From: an uncultured Pelagibacteraceae bacterium
GTDB taxonomy: Bacteria; Pseudomonadota; Alphaproteobacteria; Pelagibacterales; Pelagibacteraceae
DNA length: 61,898 nucleotides
NCBI GenBank assembly: GCA_902551455.1
Contig: CACDDC010000006.1
Coordinates: forward strand, 1 to 61,898
Direction: 5' to 3'
The notes beneath the pieces are model-generated. The model worked only from the letters and a program-made list of their open reading frames with translations. It made no database searches and was not told where the DNA came from. Below are positions 9,650 through 19,299 of the stretch, one piece after another (the stretch's first letter is position 1; the number at the start of each line of letters is the position of its first letter). The translations under genes and the position numbers were made by a program.

Positions 9650-10273
9650 TTTCTTTATATGTTTTTCAATTAAACTTTTATCATAATTTAATTTTATATT
9701 ATTGATTGTACTTTCAATTAGATATAAAATTTTATTATAACATTCTTCTAAATTATCATTTATAACTACAAAATCATAATTGATCCATTTTAATATATCC
9801 TGATCAAATTGTTTCATCCTTTCTTCTACAATTAGCTTATCTTTCATATCTCTACTTGATAATCGATCAAAAAGTTCTTTTCTGGTTGGTGGGAGAATAA
9901 AAAAGGTTATTAACTTGTATTTTAAATTTTTCTCTTTGATTTGATCAGTTCCTTGCCAATCAATATCAAATATTACATTTTTTCCTATATTTAAGTTTTC
10001 AGTAACAAATTTTTTAGATGATCCGTAATAATTATTAAAAACTTTTGCATGTTCAAGAAATTTATCATTTTTTATTAAATTTAAAAAAAAATTTTCACTT
10101 ACAAAAAAATAATCTTTTCCATCAATTTCATTTGTTCGTGGCAATCTAGTAGTATGAGAAATCGAAACTATGTAATTATTTAATTCAGAAATTTTTTTTA
10201 CAAGCGTTGTTTTTCCTGCGCCTGACGGTGAAGATAAAATAATCATTACTCCCTCGTCGTTATTAGCAGACAT
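9641..10273 (-). CDS. gmk: Guanylate kinase
   Basis: Gmk phosphorylates GMP to GDP with ATP. The 210 residues match the family. A P-loop [10 protein letters not shown] sits at residues 14-23, followed by the GMP-binding segment with H-T-T-R-L-P-R and the G-K-D-Y-F-F strand. An internal ATG at residue 10 is possible as a start, but the upstream one gives the more usual leader. It follows acpP after only 10 bp. The fabF and mltG genes that often stand between acpP and gmk in proteobacteria are absent here. Confidence 0.95.
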   Translation of the reverse strand: MSANNDEGVMIILSSPSGAGKTTLVKKISELNNYIVSISHTTRLPRTNEIDGKDYFFVSENFFLNLIKNDKFLEHAKVFNNYYGSSKKFVTENLNIGKNVIFDIDWQGTDQIKEKNLKYKLITFFILPPTRKELFDRLSSRDMKDKLIVEERMKQFDQDILKWINYDFVVINDNLEECYNKILYLIESTINNIKLNYDKSLIEKHIKKLI

Positions 10274-10283
10274 TTTAAAAAAA

Positions 10284-10523
10284 TTAATTTGCTTTGTTTT
10301 CTATAAATTTTATTGCGTCGCCAACGGTTAAGATTTTTTCAGCTTCACTATCTGATATTTCAGAGCCAAACTCTTCTTCAAAAGCCATGACTAATTCTAC
10401 TGTATCTAAACTATCGGCACCTAAATCATCAATAAAACTTGCGTCGTCAGTTACTTTTGCTTCATCAATACCTAGGTGATCTGCAACTATCTTCTTAACT
10501 TTACTTGAAACATCTTCAGACAT
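10284..10523 (-). CDS. acpP: Acyl carrier protein
   Basis: AcpP carries growing acyl chains on a 4'-phosphopantetheine arm in type II fatty-acid synthesis. The 79-residue acidic protein has the typical helix-bundle sequence, with [10 protein letters not shown] and Ser38 as the attachment residue. A purine-rich ribosome-binding site (AGGAAG) lies just upstream of the ATG. It is the third gene of a fabD-fabG-acpP unit and may be translated in excess over its neighbours. Confidence 0.97.
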   Translation of the reverse strand: MSEDVSSKVKKIVADHLGIDEAKVTDDASFIDDLGADSLDTVELVMAFEEEFGSEISDSEAEKILTVGDAIKFIENKAN

Positions 10524-10571
10524 AATTCTTCCTTTGTTATAGAATCGTTAATAATTTATTAAAAGCTTTTG

Positions 10572-11306
10572 TCAAGCCATATACATGCCTCCATTAACAT
10601 GTATTGTCTCTCCAGTAATATATGATGCAGCGTCTGATGACAAAAAAGCAACTGTATTGGCTACATCTTCTCCAGTCCCAAGTTTTGACATTGGTATTTT
10701 TGAAGTTAATACCGCTTTAATGCTTTCAATAATATTTTCGGTCATTCTAGTTTGGATAAATCCAGGAGATACGCAATTCAAAGTAATATTTTTTTTTGCA
10801 TATTCAATTGCTAATGATTTTGTCATTCCAATTATTCCTGCTTTAGATGCGGCATAATTAGATTGACCTAAATTACCTGTATGTCCAACAATTGATGTTA
10901 TATTAACTATTCTTCCATATTTATTTTTTAACATTTTTTTTATTGCAGCCTTACAAAGTAAAAAGGTTGATCCTAAATTTATATCAATAACTTTCTTCCA
11001 TTCTTCATCTTTCATTCTTAGAGAGAGATTGTCCATATTTATTCCTGCATTATTTATCAATACGTCCAGACCAGAAAGTTGTGAGGACACATTTTCTATA
11101 AATTCTTCTATTTTTGAATGGTCAGAAATGTCAAATTTTAAAATATTAATATGTGGATAATCTTTTTTTAATAAATCCAATTTTTCATTTTTAGTGCCTG
11201 TTGCTAAAACATTTGCATTTAAAGAAATAAATTTTTTTACTAAAGCTTGACCTATTCCACCAGTTGCACCTGTAACTAAAACTTTTTTATTTCTAAAATC
11301 AATCAT
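10572..11306 (-). CDS. fabG: 3-oxoacyl-[acyl-carrier-protein] reductase
   Basis: FabG uses NADPH to reduce beta-ketoacyl-ACP in fatty-acid elongation. The 244-residue SDR has the cofactor motif T-G-A-T-G-G-I-G (12-19), the N-N-A-G motif (85-88) and the catalytic set Ser138, Tyr151 and Lys155 in Y-A-A-S-K. Its placement between fabD and acpP assigns it to fatty-acid synthesis rather than to the general SDR pool. The first 8 bp overlap the end of fabD. Confidence 0.95.
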   Translation of the reverse strand: MIDFRNKKVLVTGATGGIGQALVKKFISLNANVLATGTKNEKLDLLKKDYPHINILKFDISDHSKIEEFIENVSSQLSGLDVLINNAGINMDNLSLRMKDEEWKKVIDINLGSTFLLCKAAIKKMLKNKYGRIVNITSIVGHTGNLGQSNYAASKAGIIGMTKSLAIEYAKKNITLNCVSPGFIQTRMTENIIESIKAVLTSKIPMSKLGTGEDVANTVAFLSSDAASYITGETIHVNGGMYMA

Positions 11307-12231
11307 TTAAATTTATATTTTTTAAATCATTTAATTCATTTACAGACACTATATTAACATTTCTGTCAATTCTTTTAATCATTCCAGATAATATTTTTCC
11401 AGGGCCAATTTCAACAAAATTTTTAACCTCGTTTTTAATCATATAAATTATACTTTCCCTCCATCTTACAGGACTTTCGATTTGTTTTATTAATAAATCT
11501 TTTATATCTTCAGATTTTTTAACTTCATTACTTGTAACGTTTGAAATGATTGCAATTTTTGAGTCATTAAATGTGGTGTTCATTATTTCAGTCTTCATTA
11601 TCTCTGTGGCTGGGCTCATTAATTTTGAGTGAAACGGAGCACTTACAGGCAATCTAATATTTTTAATTGATTTTTTTTTTAATTCGTCAGTTAAAATTTC
11701 TAAGTCTTTATTTTTTCCACTTACTACAATTTGGCCATTAGAGTTATCATTTGCTATATAACATGCAAATTTTCCTTTGTTGGTATTAAATAATTCATTA
11801 ATATTTTCAATTTTTTCACCTAAAATTGCTAACATTCCTCCTTGACCTTTGGGTACAGCAGATTGCATGGCTTTACCTCTTTTCTGCAAAAGTTTTAAAG
11901 CTGAGTCAAAATTTATTGATCCACTTGCTGTTAAGGCAGAATATTCACCTAAAGAATGGCCAGCAAAAAATTTTGCGTTGTTTAAATTAATTGTTGTCTC
12001 TTTCTTTATAACTTCATAAATAGAATAGCTTGCCAAAAATATAGCTGGTTGTGTATTTTCTGTTTCATCCAATTTTTCTTTAGGTCCATTTAAAATAATG
12101 CTACTTAGTGAATTTCCTAATATTTCATCTGCTTTATCAAACAATTCTTTGATATATGAGTAATCCTTATAAAGCTTACTCATCATTCCAACTGACTGTG
12201 ATCCTTGGCCTGGAAAAATAACTGAAAACAT
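11299..12231 (-). CDS. fabD: Malonyl-CoA:ACP transacylase
   Basis: FabD loads malonyl units from CoA onto ACP. The 310-residue protein opens with F-P-G-Q-G-S-Q and carries the nucleophile elbow G-H-S-L-G-E-Y with Ser93, plus the partner histidine in the S-A-P-F-H-S segment. It is the first gene of the minus-strand fabD-fabG-acpP-gmk run and is divergent from rpsF, with 83 bp between the two starts. Confidence 0.95.
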   Translation of the reverse strand: MFSVIFPGQGSQSVGMMSKLYKDYSYIKELFDKADEILGNSLSSIILNGPKEKLDETENTQPAIFLASYSIYEVIKKETTINLNNAKFFAGHSLGEYSALTASGSINFDSALKLLQKRGKAMQSAVPKGQGGMLAILGEKIENINELFNTNKGKFACYIANDNSNGQIVVSGKNKDLEILTDELKKKSIKNIRLPVSAPFHSKLMSPATEIMKTEIMNTTFNDSKIAIISNVTSNEVKKSEDIKDLLIKQIESPVRWRESIIYMIKNEVKNFVEIGPGKILSGMIKRIDRNVNIVSVNELNDLKNINLND

Positions 12232-12253
12232 AGAAATATTATTAAACTTCGTA

Positions 12254-12282
12254 TTTTTGTGTTGTATTTAAATTTTTATAAT
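12254..12282 (+). promoter_or_regulatory. Putative promoter of the rpsF operon
   Basis: A perfect TATAAT (12277-12282) stands 32 bp before the rpsF start, with a weak TTTTTG at -35 (12254-12259, 17-bp spacer). It sits in the 83-bp divergent gap with fabD. The assignment rests on the -10 match alone in AT-rich DNA. Confidence 0.35.
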
Positions 12283-12314
12283 AGTATATCCTTTTTTTTT
12301 TAAAAGAATTAATT

Positions 12315-12653
12315 ATGAACTTATACGAACATACAATTATCGCTAGACAAGATATTAGCTCATCACAACTTAAACAAATTCAGGAAAAATATACGAAATT
12401 AGTAGAAAAACATGAGGGTAGCATAGTTAAAACAGAAAATTGGGGTCTGTTAAATCTTTCATATTTGATAAAAAAAAATAAAAAGGGAAATTATATTCAT
12501 TTTAAAATCAAAGCAGATGGCAAAACAATTTCTGAACTAGAAAAAAATGAAAAAATAGATAAACACTTGTTGAGATATCTAACAGTAAAAGTTAAAGAAT
12601 TTGATTTAAAAACTATTTATTTTGGAAAAAAAGAAGAGCAAAAAGAAAACTAA
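12315..12653 (+). CDS. rpsF: 30S ribosomal protein S6
   Basis: S6 binds the central domain of 16S rRNA together with S18. The 112-residue protein shows the S6 fold: N-terminal Y-E-H-T-I-I-A-R strand, the W-G-L-L-N-L-S-Y segment around residue 45, and [10 protein letters not shown] towards the end. It starts the conserved rpsF-rpsR-rplI-dnaB order, with 10 bp to the S18 start. Confidence 0.96.
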   Translation: MNLYEHTIIARQDISSSQLKQIQEKYTKLVEKHEGSIVKTENWGLLNLSYLIKKNKKGNYIHFKIKADGKTISELEKNEKIDKHLLRYLTVKVKEFDLKTIYFGKKEEQKEN

Positions 12654-12663
12654 AAAAATAATT

Positions 12664-12930
12664 ATGAAAAATACAAAAAATAGAAAATCAAATCAAAGTA
12701 GCTTTTCAAAATTAAGCATATTCCAACCACAGAAATATAAATTCAAGAAAAAGTGTCCTTTGTCAGGAAAAGGAGCTCCAGTAATAGATTATAAAAACAT
12801 AAAATTATTAAAAAAATATATATCAGAAAATGGTAAAATATTACCTTCTAGAATAACTTCTGTTAGCCAAAAAAAACAAAGAGAGTTGTCATTATCAATT
12901 AAAAGAGCTCGAAACCTCGCTCTAATCTAA
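12664..12930 (+). CDS. rpsR: 30S ribosomal protein S18
   Basis: S18 forms a heterodimer with S6 on the ribosomal platform. The core is clear: C-P-L-S-G-K near residue 30, [14 protein letters not shown] and [10 protein letters not shown] chose the ATG at 12664 (88 residues). The frame stays open to an earlier ATG at 12622 inside rpsF, but that would add 14 very basic residues not typical of S18. It is followed after one base by rplI. Confidence 0.94.
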   Translation: MKNTKNRKSNQSSFSKLSIFQPQKYKFKKKCPLSGKGAPVIDYKNIKLLKKYISENGKILPSRITSVSQKKQRELSLSIKRARNLALI

Positions 12931-12931
12931 A

Positions 12932-13390
12932 ATGAAAATTATATTATTAGAAAATGTTAGCAAAGTTGGATCAATTGGAGATATAATTGATGTTAAGAGA
13001 GGATTTGCAAGAAATTTTTTGATTTCAAAAAAAAAAGCACTTTTCGCCTCAAAAGAAAATATTAAACAAGTTGAAAAAATTAAACAAGAGCTTTCAAAAA
13101 AAGATCAAGAGAAAAAAAAAGATGCAAAAAATATTCATGATCAAATTCAAAACAAAAAATTAGAAATTAAGAAGCTTAGTACTGAAAATAATGAGCTTTA
13201 TGGGTCTGTAAAACCAACAGAAATATCTAAAATTTTATTGGAAAAACTTAAAGTAGAAATAGGACCCTCCCTAATACAACCTATCAAAGAAATCAAAACT
13301 TTAGGTTCATTTAAAGTAAAAATTAACTTACATCCAGAAATTCAATCTGAAATTTTAATTAAAGTAATTTCAGATGAAAATGCAAAATAA
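12932..13390 (+). CDS. rplI: 50S ribosomal protein L9
   Basis: L9 has an N-terminal rRNA-binding domain, a long helix and a C-terminal domain. The N-terminus (I-I-L-L-E-N-V through G-D-I-I-D-V-K-R-G-F-A-R-N-F-L) is the L9 signature. A lysine-rich helix spans about residues 45-85, and a C-terminal domain contains the L-Y-G-S-V segment. The length of 152 is normal. It stands one base after rpsR and 77 bp before dnaB. Confidence 0.96.
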   Translation: MKIILLENVSKVGSIGDIIDVKRGFARNFLISKKKALFASKENIKQVEKIKQELSKKDQEKKKDAKNIHDQIQNKKLEIKKLSTENNELYGSVKPTEISKILLEKLKVEIGPSLIQPIKEIKTLGSFKVKINLHPEIQSEILIKVISDENAK

Positions 13391-13467
13391 ATTATACATT
13401 ATTTTCCCCAAGTAATATTATACATATTTTATATTGAGATATTTTTATATTTTTTTTATGTTGTGAG

Positions 13468-14883
13468 ATGGTTAAAACTCTTAATCTAGTTAAAAACAAT
13501 ATTGAAACACTACCTAACAATATAGAAGCTGAACAATCCGTAATAGGTTCAATTTTATTTAATAATGAAATTTTTGATGAAATAAATATGCTAATTAACA
13601 ATAAAAATTTTTTTGATCCTATGCATCAAAAAATATTTTTAGCAATTGAAAAATTAATATATTCAGGAATGTTAGCTAGCCCAATAACTTTAAAAAATCA
13701 CTTTGAAAATGAAAAAGATGATTTAAATATTCCAGATTACTTGGTAAAAGTAACTAAATTTTCCACTTCATCAAGACAAGCGATTGAATATTCAAAATTA
13801 ATTTATGATTTATATGTAAAAAGAGAATTAATAAAAATATCAGAAAATATAATTGATGTAGCAAAATTAAATGATTTAGATCAAGATGGACAAAAAATTA
13901 TAGAAAATTTTGAAAAATCTTTATTCGACTTAGCGGAAAAAGGATCGATTAGTTCTTCTATAATTAAATTTGATAAAGCCATGCAAATGACTCTTGATAT
14001 GGCTACTAATGCCTATAAAAATGAAGAAGGTATTGTGGGTGTTCCAACAGGACTTACAGATTTAGATGAAAGACTAGGAGGCTTGCATAAATCTGATTTA
14101 ATAATTATTGCTGGTAGGCCATCTATGGGTAAAACTGCACTTGCTACAAACATAGCTTTTCATGCATCAAAAAAAATTCAGAATAATAACAAAAAGTCTT
14201 CAGTTGCATTTTTTTCGTTGGAAATGTCTTCAGAACAACTATCAACTAGAATATTAGCTGAGCAATCCAGAATTAAATCTAATGATATTAGAAGAGGAAA
14301 AATTTCTGAAGAAGATTTTGATAAATTTATAGAAACATCAAAAAATATTTCTGAATTACCTCTTTATATAGACGAGACACCAGCAATTAGTATTGCTGCT
14401 TTGAGCAATAGAGCAAGAAGAATTAAAAGACTTTATGGATTAGATATGGTTGTGGTTGACTATATACAATTAATGCAAGCAGCAAATTTTAGAGAGGGAC
14501 GGGTTCAAGAAATTTCAGAAATTACCCAAGGACTAAAAGCCTTAGCTAAAGAATTATCTGTGCCTGTAATTGCACTATCACAACTTTCAAGAGCTGTGGA
14601 ATCTAGAGATATAAAAAAACCACAATTGTCTGATTTGAGAGAATCGGGGTCTATCGAACAAGATGCCGACGTTGTAATGTTTGTCTATAGGGAGGCATAC
14701 TATTTAGAAAAACTTGAGCCAAGAGCTGCAACAGTTGAACACGCTGAATGGCAAGCTAAAATGAGCGAAGTATCAAATTTAGCTGAAATTATTATTGGAA
14801 AACAAAGACACGGACCAACTGGAAACGTTATGCTTGAATTTGAAGCTATGTTTACTAAATTTAAAGATATTCAAAATAAGTAA
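13468..14883 (+). CDS. dnaB: Replicative DNA helicase DnaB
   Basis: DnaB is the hexameric 5'-3' helicase at the replication fork. The 471 residues include the N-terminal primase-interacting domain (N-I-E-A-E-Q-S-V-I-G near residue 18), the Walker A motif A-G-R-P-S-M-G-K-T at 215-223, a Walker B region with V-V-V-D-Y-I-Q-L-M, and the S-Q-L-S-R and L-R-E-S-G-S-I-E-Q-D-A-D motifs of RecA-type helicases. No intein is present. The position after rplI is conserved in alphaproteobacteria. Confidence 0.97.
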   Translation: MVKTLNLVKNNIETLPNNIEAEQSVIGSILFNNEIFDEINMLINNKNFFDPMHQKIFLAIEKLIYSGMLASPITLKNHFENEKDDLNIPDYLVKVTKFSTSSRQAIEYSKLIYDLYVKRELIKISENIIDVAKLNDLDQDGQKIIENFEKSLFDLAEKGSISSSIIKFDKAMQMTLDMATNAYKNEEGIVGVPTGLTDLDERLGGLHKSDLIIIAGRPSMGKTALATNIAFHASKKIQNNNKKSSVAFFSLEMSSEQLSTRILAEQSRIKSNDIRRGKISEEDFDKFIETSKNISELPLYIDETPAISIAALSNRARRIKRLYGLDMVVVDYIQLMQAANFREGRVQEISEITQGLKALAKELSVPVIALSQLSRAVESRDIKKPQLSDLRESGSIEQDADVVMFVYREAYYLEKLEPRAATVEHAEWQAKMSEVSNLAEIIIGKQRHGPTGNVMLEFEAMFTKFKDIQNK

Positions 14884-14908
14884 TTTAAAATATATAAGCT
14901 AATATCGG

Positions 14909-17290
14909 ATGTTAGCTAATTTTTATCAAAAAAATATAATTGAAAAACCAAGGATTGTATTTGTAGTTCTTTTATTTTGTTTAGCCTTTTTTGGTTTTTT
15001 TTCAAAAGATTTTAGACTAGACGCATCTTCAGATACATTGTTAATAGAAGGAGACCCAGATTTAAAATACTTAAGAGAAATTTCTGAAAGATATAACTCA
15101 AAAGAATTTCTAGTTTTAACACATACTCCTAAAGAAGATATAATATCAGAAAATTCTATAAATAATTTGCTTAGTTTAAAGTATAAAATACAAAGTTTGC
15201 AGTGGGTTCATAACGTTGTAACTATCTTAGATATTCCTCTTTTAAATAGTACAGATAAAACTCTTACTGAAAGATTACAAAACTTTAGCACTCTTAAAAG
15301 TGATGGTATTGATAAAAAAAGAGGTTTTAATGAAATTTTGAATAGTCCAGTTTTTAGAAACTTTGTAATAAGTGAAGACGGAAAAACTAGTGGTATAATT
15401 GTATATATCAAAGAAACTAAAATTCCAAAAGATCTAAAAAATAAAAAAGAATTTGAAATTTATAAAGATAAATTAAAGAAAAAAAATCATGAAAATATAA
15501 TTGAGATTAGAAAAATCATAAAATCTTATAGTGATCAAAGCAAAATTCATTTAGGTGGGATCCCGATGATTGCTGATGACATGATGACTTTTATTAAAAG
15601 TGATATTTTAGTTTTTGGAGTGGGAGTTTTAATATTCATTATATTTACACTTTGGTTTGTATTTAAAAAAATTATTTGGATAATAGTTCCAATAAGTAGC
15701 TGTTTCTTTTCTGTTATTATTATGATGGGACTACTTGGATTGATTGGATGGAAGGTAACAGTTATCTCATCAAATTTCATTGCATTAATGTTAATCTTAA
15801 CAATGGCAATGAATATACATATGAGCACAAGATTTTTACAATTGTCAAAAGAAAATCCTAATCTTGATAAAAAAGAAATAATTTTAAAAACATCTAAAAA
15901 AATGTTCTGGCCAATCTTTTATACTGCTCTAACAACAATCTGCGCATTTCTCTCCTTAATATTTAGTGAAATAAAACCTATAATAGATTTTGGATGGATG
16001 ATGACTTTGGGTTTGATCGTTTCATTCATAATTACTTTTAGTTTGTTGCCAACATTAATTAGTTTTGTTTCTGATATAAATGTAAATATCAACGAGAATA
16101 AAAATTCAGTTGTAACAAATACTTTAGGAAAAATATCAATCAATAATATTAATTTAATTTTTATAGTAAGTATTTTAGTTTTTGTAATAAGTATTATAGG
16201 TATATCGCGTCTTGAAGTTGAGAATAGTTTTATAAATTATTTTAGTAAAAAAACTGAAATTTATAAAGGTATGAAACTGATTGATGAGAAATTGGGTGGC
16301 ACTACTCCTTTGGAAGTAATTATAAAGTTTCCAAAACAAGACGAAGAAGAAAACATTGATGAAGATGATGATTGGGAAAACGCTGAAGGTAACGAAGACG
16401 ACTCAAAATATTGGTTTACTAAAGATAAAATTAACAAAATAGATAAGGTTCATAATTATCTAGATAATTTACCAGCTGTAGGTAAGGTTTTATCTTTTTC
16501 ATCTATAATTCAAGTTGCAACCCAATTAAATGATAATAAGCCACTTGGAACACTTGAAATGGGTGTGCTTTATTCAAAAATCCCTGAGACAATTAGAAAT
16601 GAAATTGTAGATCCATACATATCTATAAAAGACTCTGAAGCAAGAATTAATTTAAGAATTAAGGACTCTCAAGAAGGTTTAAGAAGAAATGAACTTATAA
16701 AACAAATTAGATATGATTTGATAAATATAATTGGTTTAAGTGAGGAAGAATTTAAGCTTGGGGGTGTACTTATTTTATTTAATAATTTGCTACAGAGTTT
16801 ATTTAAATCTCAAATTTTAACTCTTGGTTTTGTTATGGTTGGAATATTTATTATGTTTTTTATTTTATTTAAAAATATCAAATTATCTTTAATAGGAGTT
16901 GTACCAAACTTTATTGCAGCTTTTTTTATTCTAGGAATTATTGGTTTAGTAGGAATTCCTTTAGACATGATGACAATAACTATCGCAGCTATAACAATTG
17001 GAATAGCTGTGGACAACAGTATTCACTACATATATCGATTTAGAGAGGAATATTTAAAAATAAATGATTACAAACTAACTCTAGAAAAATGCCACTCTAG
17101 TGTTGGTATAGCAATTTTAAATACGTCAATAACTATAGTATTTGGATTTTCAATTTTAGTTTTATCAAATTTTATTCCAACTATATATTTTGGTATATTT
17201 ACTGGGATAGCGATGATGTTAGCTATGATATCTGTATTAACTTTATTGCCATCATTATTGTTAGTATTTAAACCTTTTGGAAATAAATAA
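14909..17290 (+). CDS. RND/MMPL-family exporter
   Basis: This is an inner-membrane protein of the RND superfamily, MMPL/patched-like branch, whose members export lipids or hydrophobic compounds. The 793 residues show the duplicated layout: one N-terminal membrane segment (about 15-33), a periplasmic domain, a five-helix block (about 225-390), a second single helix near 418-435, a second periplasmic domain and a C-terminal helix block (about 630-790). The motif G-I-A-V-D-N-S-I-H-Y lies in the second block. Residues about 475-500 form a strongly acidic insertion in the second periplasmic domain. The substrate is unknown. It lies between dnaB and cvpA, where other alphaproteobacteria often have radA. 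Confidence 0.85.
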   Translation: MLANFYQKNIIEKPRIVFVVLLFCLAFFGFFSKDFRLDASSDTLLIEGDPDLKYLREISERYNSKEFLVLTHTPKEDIISENSINNLLSLKYKIQSLQWVHNVVTILDIPLLNSTDKTLTERLQNFSTLKSDGIDKKRGFNEILNSPVFRNFVISEDGKTSGIIVYIKETKIPKDLKNKKEFEIYKDKLKKKNHENIIEIRKIIKSYSDQSKIHLGGIPMIADDMMTFIKSDILVFGVGVLIFIIFTLWFVFKKIIWIIVPISSCFFSVIIMMGLLGLIGWKVTVISSNFIALMLILTMAMNIHMSTRFLQLSKENPNLDKKEIILKTSKKMFWPIFYTALTTICAFLSLIFSEIKPIIDFGWMMTLGLIVSFIITFSLLPTLISFVSDINVNINENKNSVVTNTLGKISINNINLIFIVSILVFVISIIGISRLEVENSFINYFSKKTEIYKGMKLIDEKLGGTTPLEVIIKFPKQDEEENIDEDDDWENAEGNEDDSKYWFTKDKINKIDKVHNYLDNLPAVGKVLSFSSIIQVATQLNDNKPLGTLEMGVLYSKIPETIRNEIVDPYISIKDSEARINLRIKDSQEGLRRNELIKQIRYDLINIIGLSEEEFKLGGVLILFNNLLQSLFKSQILTLGFVMVGIFIMFFILFKNIKLSLIGVVPNFIAAFFILGIIGLVGIPLDMMTITIAAITIGIAVDNSIHYIYRFREEYLKINDYKLTLEKCHSSVGIAILNTSITIVFGFSILVLSNFIPTIYFGIFTGIAMMLAMISVLTLLPSLLLVFKPFGNK

Positions 17291-17299
17291 TAATTAATT

Positions 17300-17842
17300 A
17301 TGGAAGAAATTTTAAAGATTTTTCAAAATATTTCTAGCTTTGATTTAATATATTTATTTTTTACATTATTATCTTTAATTAAATGTTCTAGACAGGGTTT
17401 TGTCTTGAGTATCTTGGCGGCTTCTAAGTGGCTTTTAGCCTATGTGTTAACTTTATTTTTATTTCCTAAAGTTAAACCATATGTAAAAGATATAATTGAT
17501 AACGATTATATATTAGATATTTCTTTGGGTATTGGATTATTTGTTATTATTATATTTTTAATTTTACTAATTAATAAAGGAATAAAAAGAGCTGTTTCTT
17601 ACTCAGGTATTGGGACTCTTGACAAAATCTTTGGATTCTTTTTTGGATTCTTGAGAGCGTACGTAATTGTTGTATGTATATTTACAACTATAAATATAGT
17701 TTATAATTACAAAAAATGGCCGATTAAATTAGGTCAATCAATTATGTTTCCTTTGGTTGAAATTGGGAGTAACTATCTTATAAAAGAGTTTCCAGAAAAA
17801 GAACAATATGAAGATGCAAAAGATAAAGTACAAGAATTATAA
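17300..17842 (+). CDS. cvpA: CvpA family membrane protein
   Basis: CvpA is a small inner-membrane protein named for colicin V production. Its biochemical role is not settled. The 180-residue product has four hydrophobic segments (about 15-30, 33-52, 68-90, 110-135) and the conserved R-Q-G-F near residue 29 and the G-x-x-D-x-x-x-G-F-x-F-G-F-L-R segment near residue 105. It precedes purF, with which it overlaps by about 30 bp, a pairing also seen in E. coli. Confidence 0.88.
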   Translation: MEEILKIFQNISSFDLIYLFFTLLSLIKCSRQGFVLSILAASKWLLAYVLTLFLFPKVKPYVKDIIDNDYILDISLGIGLFVIIIFLILLINKGIKRAVSYSGIGTLDKIFGFFFGFLRAYVIVVCIFTTINIVYNYKKWPIKLGQSIMFPLVEIGSNYLIKEFPEKEQYEDAKDKVQEL

Positions 17843-19277
17843 TCCTAAACTTAAAGAGGAGTGTGGAGTTTTTGGAATAAGTAATACCTTTGATGCATCA
17901 ACTTTAACAGCTTTAGGTTTGCATGCACTTCAACATAGAGGTCAGGAAGGATGTGGAATTGTATCTTTTGATGGGAGCAAATATCACTCCGAGAAAAGAT
18001 TTGGATTGGTAGGAGATAATTTTAATAAAGAAGAAGTATTAAAAAATTTACCAGGAAATTATGCAATCGGACATAATAGATATAGTACCACCGGAGGTAA
18101 GGTATTAAGAAATGTTCAGCCTTTTTTTGCTGATACTAATGCTGGAGGTATAGGTGTCTCTCATAATGGAAATTTAACAAACGCTATAACTTTAAGAAAT
18201 AAACTGGTTAAAGAAGGAGCTATTTTTTATACAACATCTGATACAGAAACTATTGTTCAACTTATAGCAAAATCAAAAAGAAAAAAAACAATTGATAAAA
18301 TTATTGATGCAATATTTCATATTCAAGGTGGATATGCTCTTGTAATGCTTGCACAAAATACTTTGATAGGTGTTAGAGACCCTTATGGAATAAGACCGCT
18401 TGTAATTGGAAAGCTTAAAAACTCTTATGTTTTTGCATCAGAAACATGTGCTTTAGATATAATTGGTGCAAAATATTTAAGAGAAGTAGAAAATGGTGAA
18501 ATTGTTTATATAGAAAATGATGAATTAAAAAGTCTTAAACCTTTTCCTCCAAAAAAAATTAGGCCTTGTATTTTTGAATATATTTATTTTTCAAGACCAG
18601 ATAGTATTTTAAACGGTAAAACAGCATATGAATACAGAAAAAAATTAGGTGAGGAACTTGCCAATGAAGATGATTTAAATGCCGATTTAGTTGTACCTGT
18701 TCCAGACTCAGGAAATGCTGCTGCGTTAGGATATAGTCAAAAAAAAAATATAGATTTTGATTTAGGATTAATTAGAAATCATTATGTAGGTCGAACTTTT
18801 ATAGAGCCTTCTCAAAAAATAAGAAGTTTAGGAGTTAAATTAAAACTTAATTCAAATAAATCAGTTATAAAAAATAAAAAAATAATTTTAGTTGATGACT
18901 CTATTGTAAGAGGCACAACATCACATAAAATTACGAAAATGTTATATGACTCTGGTGCTAAAGAGGTACATTTAAGAATAGCAAGTCCTGAGATAAAATT
19001 TCCTGATTTTTATGGTGTAGATATGCCAACAAAAAATGAACTCTTAGCTGCAAATAAAACTGTTAATGAAATGTGCGAATATATAAATGCAAGCTCTCTT
19101 AAATTTTTATCTTTGAATGGTCTATATAAAGCAATGGGCTATGAAAAAAGAAATAATACATATCCACAACTTACTGATCATTATTTTACTGGCGATTATC
19201 CTGTTAAAATTATTGATGAATTAGGAAAAGATAAAATCACACAACTTTCATTATTGAGCAATGCCTCAAATAACTAA
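17808..19277 (+). CDS. purF: Amidophosphoribosyltransferase PurF
   Basis: PurF makes phosphoribosylamine from PRPP and glutamine, the first committed step of purine synthesis. The 489-residue product has the glutaminase domain starting at E-E-C-G-V-F-G-I. The Cys (residue 19 from this start) becomes the N-terminal nucleophile once a short leader is removed. H-N-R-Y-S-T-T-G and the P-C-I-F-E-Y-I-Y-F segment follow. The PRPP-binding motif is I-I-L-V-D-D-S-I-V-R-G-T-T. A second ATG two codons on (17814) is an equal candidate start; both lie inside the cvpA 3' end. No later start precedes the catalytic Cys, so the overlap is real. Confidence 0.95.
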   Translation: MKMQKIKYKNYNPKLKEECGVFGISNTFDASTLTALGLHALQHRGQEGCGIVSFDGSKYHSEKRFGLVGDNFNKEEVLKNLPGNYAIGHNRYSTTGGKVLRNVQPFFADTNAGGIGVSHNGNLTNAITLRNKLVKEGAIFYTTSDTETIVQLIAKSKRKKTIDKIIDAIFHIQGGYALVMLAQNTLIGVRDPYGIRPLVIGKLKNSYVFASETCALDIIGAKYLREVENGEIVYIENDELKSLKPFPPKKIRPCIFEYIYFSRPDSILNGKTAYEYRKKLGEELANEDDLNADLVVPVPDSGNAAALGYSQKKNIDFDLGLIRNHYVGRTFIEPSQKIRSLGVKLKLNSNKSVIKNKKIILVDDSIVRGTTSHKITKMLYDSGAKEVHLRIASPEIKFPDFYGVDMPTKNELLAANKTVNEMCEYINASSLKFLSLNGLYKAMGYEKRNNTYPQLTDHYFTGDYPVKIIDELGKDKITQLSLLSNASNN

Positions 19278-19299
19278 TTTATGAATAAAAATAGTTATT

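Noticed and set aside
12622..12663. Upstream start for S18 inside rpsF
   Set aside because: It adds 14 Lys-rich residues not typical of S18. The ATG at 12664 gives the normal length with a 10-bp gap.
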